Of a stretch of 12,727 bases of DNA, positions 6,864-12,727 are shown piece after piece. Under the pieces are notes generated by a model. The model was not told where the DNA came from and did not search any database. It saw only the letters and a list, made by a program, of their open reading frames with translations. Positions within the stretch are counted from its first letter, which is position 1. Each line of letters opens with the position of its first letter. The stretch is from an uncultured Mesorhizobium sp. (GTDB lineage: Bacteria; Pseudomonadota; Alphaproteobacteria; Rhizobiales; Rhizobiaceae). The stretch covers positions 1-12,727 of the forward strand of contig CATMOC010000049.1 in NCBI GenBank assembly GCA_950071955.1. The letters are read 5' to 3'. Position numbers and translations under genes: made by a program.

Positions 6864-8066
6864 CTACCGTTCCGCGAGGGCCGGTTCGCCCTTGCGCTCG
6901 CGGATGAGGTTCACGAAGCGGCGGAACAGGTAGTGCGAATCCTGCGGCCCGGGCGAAGCCTCCGGATGATGCTGGACCGAGAAGACGGGCTTTCCGGCCA
7001 GCGCGATGCCGCAATTGGATCCGTCGAAGAGGGAGACGTGGGTTTCCTCGACCCCTTCCGGCAGACTGTCGCCATCCACCGCAAAGCCATGGTTCATCGA
7101 GACGATCTCGACCTTGCCGGTGGTGTAGTCCTTGACCGGATGGTTGGCGCCGTGATGCCCCTGGTGCATCTTGGTCGTCTTGCCGCCGACCGCGAGCGCC
7201 AGCATCTGGTGGCCGAGGCATATGCCGAACATGGGAAGGTCGGCGTCGAGGAGGTCGCGGATGACGGGTACCGCGTATTCGCCCGTTGCCGCCGGATCGC
7301 CCGGACCGTTGGACAGGAATATGCCGTCGGGGCGCATGGCGAGGATGTCTTCCGCCGGAGTATTCGCGGGCACCACCGTCACCTCCGCGCCGAGACCGGC
7401 CATGAGCCGCAGGATGTTTCGCTTCACGCCGTAGTCGATCGCCACGATGTGCATGGAAGGATCGGTCTGTTCGCCGTAGCCCTCGTTCCAGGCCCACGCC
7501 GTCTCCTTCCAGGTGGAACTCTGGCCGGACGTGACTTCCTTGGCGAGGTCGAGGCCGACAAGGCCGTGCCATTCGGCCGCGCGCTTCTTGAGGTCTTCCA
7601 CGTCGAAAATGCCGTCCGGCGAATGCGCGATCACGGCATGCGGGACGCCGAGATCGCGGATGCGGGCGGTGAGGGCGCGCGTGTCGATGCCGCTGATCGC
7701 CACGATGCCGCGCCGTTTCAGCCAGTCGTCCAGGTTCTCGGCAGAGCGGTAGTTCGACGGGTTGGTCACGTCGGCACGGAACACCGCCCCGACGGCGCCC
7801 GCCCGCGCGGCAGGTGTGAGATCCTCGATGTCCTCGCCGTTGGCGCCCACATTGCCGATGTGCGGAAAGGTGAAAGTGACGATCTGTCCCGCATAGGATG
7901 GGTCGGTCAGGATTTCCTGATAGCCGGTGAGCGCCGTGTTGAAGCAGACCTCGCCGATCGCGTCGCCCGTGGCGCCCAGCCCACGGCCTTCCACGACAGT
8001 TCCGTCGGAGAGCACGAGCAGAGCCGTGGCTTTTTCCGCGCCCCAGGGCGCCGTGGATGCGATCAT
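6864..8066 (-). CDS. carA: Carbamoyl-phosphate synthase small (glutaminase) subunit
   Basis: 400 aa, a normal CarA length. It hydrolyses glutamine and channels ammonia to CarB for carbamoyl phosphate, the precursor of arginine and pyrimidines. The N-terminal CarA domain (about 14-150) contains [21 protein letters not shown] and TFTFPHIGN. The class I glutamine amidotransferase domain (about 205-385) has the nucleophile Cys283 in FGICLGHQ and the His367/Glu369 pair in HHPEASPGP, plus [10 protein letters not shown] 8066 is chosen because GGAG (8075-8078) lies eight bases upstream and the product then begins [19 protein letters not shown], as in rhizobial homologues. In-frame ATGs at 8093 and 8126 lack ribosome sites and would place the leader hairpin inside the coding region. 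carB is not in the window. Confidence 0.97.
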   Translation of the reverse strand: MIASTAPWGAEKATALLVLSDGTVVEGRGLGATGDAIGEVCFNTALTGYQEILTDPSYAGQIVTFTFPHIGNVGANGEDIEDLTPAARAGAVGAVFRADVTNPSNYRSAENLDDWLKRRGIVAISGIDTRALTARIRDLGVPHAVIAHSPDGIFDVEDLKKRAAEWHGLVGLDLAKEVTSGQSSTWKETAWAWNEGYGEQTDPSMHIVAIDYGVKRNILRLMAGLGAEVTVVPANTPAEDILAMRPDGIFLSNGPGDPAATGEYAVPVIRDLLDADLPMFGICLGHQMLALAVGGKTTKMHQGHHGANHPVKDYTTGKVEIVSMNHGFAVDGDSLPEGVEETHVSLFDGSNCGIALAGKPVFSVQHHPEASPGPQDSHYLFRRFVNLIRERKGEPALAER

Positions 8067-8090
8067 GCGGGTTTCTCCATCGAAGGCGGC

Positions 8091-8153
8091 CATGCCGGGC
8101 TTGATATCCCTCGGCGAAAGGGCCATATCGCGCGCCAAATCCGGCCCGGCATG
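8091..8153 (-). promoter_or_regulatory. Structured element in the carA mRNA leader
   Basis: On the minus strand CATGCCGGGC (8144-8153) pairs perfectly with GCCCGGCATG (8091-8100). Inside it, GATAT and CCCT, separated by a two-base bulge, pair with AGGG and ATATC around a UUCGCCG loop. The element lies between the inferred transcription start (about 8196) and the carA ribosome site (8075-8078), about 12 nt upstream of the latter. No U-run follows, so control of translation or message stability is more likely than intrinsic termination. I do not recognise a known riboswitch class. A 10-bp repeat alone could arise by chance in a window of this size; the nesting and placement add weight. Confidence 0.4.
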
Positions 8154-8202
8154 ACTTGCCCGCCCTGACCGTGCGCTAAATGTATGTCCATGCAGGATGC
8201 GG

Positions 8203-8231
8203 ACAATAGGCAAAACGGGCGGCGCGGTCAA
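8203..8231 (-). promoter_or_regulatory. carA promoter (sigma70 type)
   Basis: On the minus strand TTGACC (8226-8231), a 17-bp spacer and TATTGT (8203-8208) make a near-consensus housekeeping promoter. Transcription would start near 8196, giving a leader of about 130 nt before the carA start. Confidence 0.7.
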
Positions 8232-8301
8232 TCGTGGCAATGAGGCCCGAAGAGAAAAGCTTTCGCAAACGAAAACAGCGGCTTGGTGCCGCAAAATCGG
8301 T

Positions 8302-8330
8302 TTGCGTCAACAATTGGGCGGCGCTATTGT
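8302..8330 (+). promoter_or_regulatory. yqeY promoter (sigma70 type)
   Basis: TTGCGT (8302-8307), a 17-bp spacer and TATTGT (8325-8330) lie upstream of yqeY. Transcription would start near 8337, leaving a leader of roughly 22 nt that carries the ribosome site AGGAG (8344-8348). It is divergent from the carA promoter, with about 70 bp between the two -35 elements. Confidence 0.65.
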
Positions 8331-8358
8331 CCAGTGCCGCCAAAGGAGTCTTGTCCCA

Positions 8359-8808
8359 ATGCGCGAGATGATCGCGAAGGCGTTGAAAGATGCCCTCAAA
8401 TCGAACGACAAACGCAGGATCTCCACGATTCGGCTCATCCAGACAGCAGTCAATGACAGGGACATCTCCAACCGCTCCGCGGGGAAGGACCCCGTCAGTA
8501 CGGAGGAGATAGCGCTGATCCTCGTCAAGATGATCAAGCAGCGTCAGGAATCCGCACGGCTCTACGAGGAGGGCAACCGTCTCGAACTCGCCGAACAGGA
8601 GCGCGAGGAGATCGGCATCATCCGTGACCTCCTTCCCCGGCAACTCGAGGAGGAAGCCGTGAAGCAGGCCTGCGCCCAGGTGATCGACGAGGTCGGGGCC
8701 GACGGACTGCGGGACATGGGCAAGTGCATGAATGCCCTGCGCGAAAAGTTCCCGGGCCGCATGGACTTCGGCAAGGCCAGCGGCATCGTCAAGGGCATGC
8801 TCCGGTAG
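8359..8808 (+). CDS. yqeY: GatB/YqeY domain-containing protein
   Basis: 149 aa, the normal length for the stand-alone YqeY family. The sequence begins MREMIAKALKDALKSNDKRR and contains TIRLIQTAVNDRDI, the charged helix RQESARLYEEGNRLELAEQE, IIRDLLPRQL and a C-terminal DMGKCMNALREKFPGRMDFGKASGIVKGML. It resembles the tail domain of the GatB amidotransferase subunit, which binds tRNA; the role of free YqeY is not established. ATG 8359 is preferred over ATG 8368 because related proteins keep the extra N-terminal residues; AGGAG lies ten bases before it. In rhizobia yqeY commonly lies between carA and dnaG. Here a transporter gene on the other strand separates it from dnaG. The 122-nt gap to that gene's end holds no clear terminator. 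Confidence 0.93.
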   Translation: MREMIAKALKDALKSNDKRRISTIRLIQTAVNDRDISNRSAGKDPVSTEEIALILVKMIKQRQESARLYEEGNRLELAEQEREEIGIIRDLLPRQLEEEAVKQACAQVIDEVGADGLRDMGKCMNALREKFPGRMDFGKASGIVKGMLR

Positions 8809-8930
8809 CGGGATCATCCAATTGATCGCATACGCCCGCATCGGCGGCCGATCCTCCTCCCGGACACAAAACCTCGAATGCAACAAATCGATGCGGAGCC
8901 CGGGCTGACAGCGTGGGGTGTTCGCGCCGT

Positions 8931-10589
8931 TCAGCTGGCCTTCAGCCGGCTGTCGCGCAACAGTCCCTGATCCTCCAGCACCGGGTAGGCGATGGATGCG
9001 AGCAGGGAATTGATCTGCTTCAGATCGCGGATCGTGTCGAGGTGGATGGAACTCGTCTCGAGGCTCTTGACCGAGCCGTCGCGCAGGCGCGCGAAATGGT
9101 TCTGGTTCGAGGACTTCTCCATGTCGCGAAGCCGGTCTTTCTCCAAGACGAGCTGGCGCGCCGTTTCGCTGTCGCGCGAGACCAGCACGTTGAAGGCCAG
9201 CCTTGCATTCGCCGCGACGGAGGCGTGGAATTCGACGAGTTCGCGCCAGCCTTCCTCGGTGAATTCCAGGCCGCGATCCAGCTTCTTCCGGACGTGGACC
9301 AGCATGTTGCGCACGATGATGTCGCCCACCTGCTCCAGCTTGACGCAGGCGCCGATCAGTTCCTGGCAACGCAGCGCTTCGTCCTCCGAGAGCGGATGGA
9401 CCGTCATCCTCGCCAGGTAGAGCTTGATCGCGGCATGTCTGCGGTCCACGCGATCGTCCAGCGCAGCCAGGGCCTTGATGCCTTCCTCGTCGGCATGCAC
9501 GTAGAGTTCGATGACCCGCTTGATCATCACCTCGATCGCCTCGCAGACGCGCACCACCTCGCGGGTGGCATTCGCAAGCGCCTGCGCCGGCTTGTCCAGC
9601 GCATTTTCGTTGAGTGCGCTGAGTTCGGCGACAGCGAGGTTTCCGGTTTCCGGGACCGACACTCTGACGAGCCGGGTAGCCAGCGCATGGATGGGACCTG
9701 CGATGGGGATGCCGACGAGTGCAAGTGCCGCATTGAAGAGGATGTGGGCATGTATCAGTTGCGCCGGCACGCCGCTGCCGAGCATATGGAGCGGCGGCTC
9801 GAACAAAACGATGCCCGCCAGCACTAGGACCGATCCGGATCCGCGCAGGATCAGATTGCCGATCGGAACAGTCCGGGAGGCCGGGGGCGAAGCGCGCGAC
9901 AGCACCGCGGCGATGGCGCAGCCGCCGAGGTTTGCGCCGAGCACGAGAACGACCCCGAGTTCGGCCGGAACCAGGCCGCGCGCGGCCAGCGCCGCCACCA
10001 GCAGGACCGCCGCGACGCTCGAATGGAAGAGCCACGTGACCACGGCCGCGATGAGGAATGCGGTAACGGGGTCGCCCGCGAGGTACCCCACGATGACGGG
10101 CAGCAGGCGGCTGTCGCGAAGCGGCTCGGATGCATTCCCGATCATCTGCAGCGAAAGGATCAGGAGCCCGATCCCGATGAGAATGCGTCCGATCTGGCGC
10201 CATTTCCTGGCCGCCGTGGTGAGGAACATGCCAGTCCCGGCGACGAGACAGAGAGGAACGAGCAGACCGAGATCGAAGGAAAGCAGCTTGACCACCATGG
10301 CCGAGCCAACATCGGCGCCGAGCACGGTGATCAGCCCCGCGGTGCCGGAAATGATGCCCGCGCCAGCGAAGGAGCCGATCAGGAGCGAGGTTGCCGTGGC
10401 GCTCTGCAGCGCCACCGCGAGCCCTGCACCGGCAAAGACGGCGCTCACGGGATTGCGCAGGATGCGCCGCAGCCGGTGGCGCAGGATGTCGCCATAGGCG
10501 CGCTCCACGCCGGTGCGTACCATCCGCGTAGCCCAAAGCAGGAGCGCCACCGCGCCCGCGAGATTCAGAAGGACGAGCGAGCCGGTCAT
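8931..10589 (-). CDS. Na+/phosphate cotransporter family protein with PhoU-like C-terminal domain
   Basis: 552 aa, usual for this family (NptA/YjbB type). The N-terminal half (about 1-305) is a membrane domain of two repeated units. The first has QSATATS (62-68) and GADVGSA (91-97); the second has HSSVAAV (189-195) and GANLGG (218-223). The corresponding QSS motifs bind sodium and phosphate in characterised members; here the second starts with His instead of Gln. The C-terminal part (about 320-540) is helical and charged, with the PhoU-like stretch KLEQVGDIIVRNM, and probably regulates transport in the cytoplasm. The ATG at 10589 is preceded by GGGGTG rather than a strong ribosome site. It is divergent from dnaG and opposite in strand to both flanking housekeeping genes. 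No Pho box was found upstream. Actual phosphate transport is inferred from family. Confidence 0.92.
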   Translation of the reverse strand: MTGSLVLLNLAGAVALLLWATRMVRTGVERAYGDILRHRLRRILRNPVSAVFAGAGLAVALQSATATSLLIGSFAGAGIISGTAGLITVLGADVGSAMVVKLLSFDLGLLVPLCLVAGTGMFLTTAARKWRQIGRILIGIGLLILSLQMIGNASEPLRDSRLLPVIVGYLAGDPVTAFLIAAVVTWLFHSSVAAVLLVAALAARGLVPAELGVVLVLGANLGGCAIAAVLSRASPPASRTVPIGNLILRGSGSVLVLAGIVLFEPPLHMLGSGVPAQLIHAHILFNAALALVGIPIAGPIHALATRLVRVSVPETGNLAVAELSALNENALDKPAQALANATREVVRVCEAIEVMIKRVIELYVHADEEGIKALAALDDRVDRRHAAIKLYLARMTVHPLSEDEALRCQELIGACVKLEQVGDIIVRNMLVHVRKKLDRGLEFTEEGWRELVEFHASVAANARLAFNVLVSRDSETARQLVLEKDRLRDMEKSSNQNHFARLRDGSVKSLETSSIHLDTIRDLKQINSLLASIAYPVLEDQGLLRDSRLKAS

Positions 10590-10868
10590 TCCCGAACACC
10601 CCGGAAGGTACGCGAATCATGAGATTTCGAGAGAATCATAGTGCACCAAACCGTTCGAATCGCAGCTGGTTCCGCGTTGCATTCTTTTAGCCGGATAATG
10701 ATCCGAACCCCGCGAAATGTCGATGCGCCGCGCGACACCGAGTGGCGGTTCTGAGCCATTCCGACGCGGCGACCGGAGTCGATGCCCTGTGGAAACCGGG
10801 GCCGGACGGAAGAAGGAGTCGTGCGTCCACGTGCGAACCATTATGTAAGGGGACAGAGAGATCGTCCC
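10590..10868. other. Divergent intergenic region between transporter gene and dnaG
   Basis: 279 nt without a convincing gene. It must hold the start signals of the minus-strand transporter and of dnaG. For the transporter, TATGAT on the minus strand (10635-10640) could be a -10, with no good -35. For dnaG, GATAAT near 10695 is the best -10 but also lacks a clear -35. AATCAT occurs twice (10615-10620 and 10634-10639), 19 bp apart, about two helical turns. I cannot assign a regulator. Confidence 0.4.
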
Positions 10869-12727
10869 ATGCGCTTCCCCAACCAGTTCCTCGACGAGAT
10901 ACGCGACCGCGTGCCGATATCCACGGTGATCGGCACGCGCGTGTCGTGGGACAAGCGCAAGACGAACGCGTCGAGGGGAGACTACTGGGCCTGCTGCCCC
11001 TTCCATGGCGAGAAGACGCCGAGTTTCCACTGCGAGGACAAGAAGGGGCGCTACCACTGCTTCGGCTGCGGCGTCTCGGGCGACCATTTCCGCTTCCTGA
11101 CCGAGCTCGACGGCGTGAGCTTCCCGGAAGCGGTGGAGCGGATCGCCGAACTGGCCGGGGTGCCGATGCCGGCGCGCGATCCGGAAATGGAGAAGCGCGA
11201 GCGGCAGCGGGCGAGCCTCCACGACGTCATGGAAATGGCGACGCGATTCTTCCAGGAGCAGCTGCAGGCTTCCTCGGGCGCGAAGGCGCGCGCCTATCTG
11301 CGCGAGCGCGGTGTCGCATCGGGGACCCAGCAGGCCTTTCGCCTCGGCTATGCGCCCGAATCGCGCAACGCGCTGAAGGAGCATCTTGCCGCCAACGGCG
11401 TGGCGAAGGAGCAGATCGAGGCCTGCGGGCTGGTGCGGCACGGCGACGACATCCCGGTCTCCTACGACTGGTTCCGCGACCGCATCATGTTCCCGATAGA
11501 GGACGCGCGCGGGCGGGTCATCGCCTTCGGCGGCCGCGCCATGTCGCCCGAGGTGGCAGCCAAGTACATGAATTCGCCCGACACCGAGCTCTTCCACAAG
11601 GGCGACGTGCTCTACAACTTCGCCAAGGCCCGCAAGGGGCAGGGGAGGGAAGGGACCGTCATCGCAGTCGAAGGATACATGGACGTGATCGCGCTGGCGC
11701 AGGCCGGCTTTCCCAATGCCGTCGCCCCGCTCGGAACCGCGCTGACCGAGAACCAGCTCGAGCTTTTGTGGCGCATGGCACCGGAACCGGTGCTGTGCTT
11801 CGACGGCGATCCGGCCGGGCTCAAGGCGGCCTGGAGGGCGGCCGATCTCGCCCTGCCGTCGATCCAGGGCGGACGGACGGTCCGCTTCGCGCTTTTGCCG
11901 CAGGGCCAGGATCCCGACGATCTGGTCAGGGATGGCGGGCCGGAGGCCTTCCGCAGCGTGATCGCCGATGCCAGGCCGCTGTCGGAACTCCTGTGGCTGC
12001 GCGAGACATCGGGCGGTGTGTTCGATACGCCGGAGAGGCGATCGGTGCTGGAGAAGTCGCTGCGTGACCTGACCTCGCGCATCCGCGACGAGAACGTCCG
12101 CCGGCACTATGGCCAGGAGATGCGAGAACGGATCGAGGCTTTCTTCGGGTCGGCGCGGCAGCAGCGGAAGAACTATCCCGACAGGATGGGCGATCGCGGC
12201 GGCAGCACTCACAGCCGGGGCAGGGCGGGGCAGGCGTCGGGACGCCTCGCCGTATCGGACAGCCTCGCGCGTTCCTCCCTCGTGCGCAGTTCGGCAGGAA
12301 CCATGCCGATGCGCGAAACGGTGATCATGGTCGCGCTGATCAACCATCCCCTGCTGATCGACGAGTATTTCGAAGCGATCGAACGGTTGGAGCTGAAACA
12401 CCAGGACCTGAGGCGGCTTCACGCCGGGTTGCTCGACGCAATCGCGGAAGGGCAGGCGGCGGACCGCGAAACCATCCTCGCGCGGCTGAGCCAGGTGGGT
12501 CTCGAAACGGTGATGGAAACCGCGGTCACGCTCGTCCGGCGCGCCAGGCAGTGGCCGGCGCTGGAGGATGCGGCACTTGACGACGCGCGCGACGCCTTCT
12601 GCCAGGCCCTGCACTTGCACCAGTCGGCCGGCGTTCTACATAAGGAGCTCAAGGCGGCTGAAGCGGCCCTGGCTACGGACCCGACGGAGGAAAACTACCC
12701 GCAGCTCCTCGAAGTCCAGACGCAGTT
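10869..12727 (+). CDS. dnaG: DNA primase, 3' end cut by window edge
   Basis: 619 codons plus two bases are open to the window edge with no stop; alphaproteobacterial DnaG is usually about 620-670 aa, so little is missing. It makes RNA primers at the replication fork with DnaB helicase. The N-terminal CHC2 zinc finger uses Cys43, His46 (CPFH), Cys64 and Cys67 (CFGC). The catalytic core follows, with YMNSPDTELFHKGDVLYNF and a TOPRIM domain carrying Glu268 (VEGYMD) and Asp312/Asp314 (FDGDPAG). A basic, low-complexity linker (about 430-475) leads to the helical C-terminal domain that binds DnaB. ATG 10869 is preceded by a GGGGACAGAGAG stretch and gives the expected MRFPNQFLDEIRDRVPI start. In rhizobia rpoD usually follows, beyond this window. 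A long antisense open frame covers it and is spurious. Confidence 0.97.
   Translation, partial: MRFPNQFLDEIRDRVPISTVIGTRVSWDKRKTNASRGDYWACCPFHGEKTPSFHCEDKKGRYHCFGCGVSGDHFRFLTELDGVSFPEAVERIAELAGVPMPARDPEMEKRERQRASLHDVMEMATRFFQEQLQASSGAKARAYLRERGVASGTQQAFRLGYAPESRNALKEHLAANGVAKEQIEACGLVRHGDDIPVSYDWFRDRIMFPIEDARGRVIAFGGRAMSPEVAAKYMNSPDTELFHKGDVLYNFAKARKGQGREGTVIAVEGYMDVIALAQAGFPNAVAPLGTALTENQLELLWRMAPEPVLCFDGDPAGLKAAWRAADLALPSIQGGRTVRFALLPQGQDPDDLVRDGGPEAFRSVIADARPLSELLWLRETSGGVFDTPERRSVLEKSLRDLTSRIRDENVRRHYGQEMRERIEAFFGSARQQRKNYPDRMGDRGGSTHSRGRAGQASGRLAVSDSLARSSLVRSSAGTMPMRETVIMVALINHPLLIDEYFEAIERLELKHQDLRRLHAGLLDAIAEGQAADRETILARLSQVGLETVMETAVTLVRRARQWPALEDAALDDARDAFCQALHLHQSAGVLHKELKAAEAALATDPTEENYPQLLEVQTQ

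Noticed and set aside
6840..8168. A 442-codon plus-strand frame
   Set aside because: Antisense to carA, whose catalytic motifs are intact.
8176..10620. An 814-codon minus-strand frame over yqeY and the transporter gene
   Set aside because: It is out of frame with the transporter and antisense to yqeY; both of those have family motifs and this frame has none, being Arg/Ala/Gly-rich.
10590..10660. Possible Pho box for the phosphate transporter gene
   Set aside because: The repeated elements (ATGATT on the minus strand) have the wrong sequence and a 19-bp period instead of the 11-bp direct repeat of Pho boxes.
10660..10675. tRNA T-loop-like GTTCGAATC sequence
   Set aside because: No flanking acceptor, anticodon or D-arm pairing could be found, so it is not a tRNA.
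10617..12620. A 667-codon open frame on the minus strand across dnaG
   Set aside because: It is antisense to a clearly recognisable DNA primase with intact zinc finger and TOPRIM motifs; its own translation shows no domain and is an effect of high GC content.
1..12727. Defence islands, CRISPR arrays, insertion sequences, phage or integrase genes
   Set aside because: None seen on either strand. The caspase-like protein has a signal peptide and no effector partner gene such as a gasdermin or reverse transcriptase nearby, so a cytoplasmic antiphage role is not supported.

Overview
The window comes from a GC-rich alphaproteobacterial chromosome. The best fit is Hyphomicrobiales (Rhizobiales), close to Phyllobacteriaceae such as Mesorhizobium, Aquamicrobium or Nitratireductor. 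This rests on the CarA, YqeY and DnaG sequences, on carA/yqeY/dnaG neighbouring each other, and on a rhizobial-type SH3 protein. No RNA gene, insertion sequence, phage gene or CRISPR array is visible. The content is mostly core chromosomal genes with a few less characterised exported proteins.

Left part (1-3.5 kb, minus strand): an apparent two-gene unit of exported proteins. A gene for a signal-peptide protein with a bacterial SH3 domain, a long Ala/Pro/Glu-rich linker and a small C-terminal domain is followed 48 nt later by a gene for a secreted caspase-like (orthocaspase, peptidase C14) protein with intact His/Cys residues and a helical repeat-like tail. The caspase gene runs off the left edge. 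A sigma70-like promoter lies upstream of the SH3 gene.

Middle (3.7-6.8 kb, plus strand): a 62-codon gene for a very hydrophilic protein, followed by a perfect 14-bp GC-rich hairpin; an 80-nt intergenic block that folds into a long nested hairpin; a membrane-anchored neutral zinc metallopeptidase of the YpfJ family; and a TadG-like protein with a von Willebrand A domain, with a CtrA-box-like sequence just upstream.

Right part (6.8-12.7 kb): carA (minus) converges on the tadG-like gene and diverges from yqeY (plus). The two divergent promoters share the spacer region, each with a 17-bp spacing and the same TATTGT -10. The carA leader is about 130 nt and contains a 10-bp stem with a nested apical stem, plus a 29-codon reading frame overlapping the carA start as ATGA. 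A Na+/phosphate symporter-like gene with a PhoU-like tail (minus) sits between yqeY and dnaG, which is truncated by the right edge. dnaG is the gene most easily missed: it has no stop inside the window and is shadowed by a long antisense open frame.

Functionally, carA feeds arginine and pyrimidine synthesis, dnaG serves replication, and yqeY is a conserved GatB/YqeY-domain housekeeping gene. The exported proteins (SH3, caspase, YpfJ, TadG) look envelope-related, but nothing here shows that they work together beyond the SH3/caspase pairing. I see no defence or mobile system. The best candidates for something undescribed are the SH3/caspase pair, the hairpin at 4049-4128 and the structured carA leader.
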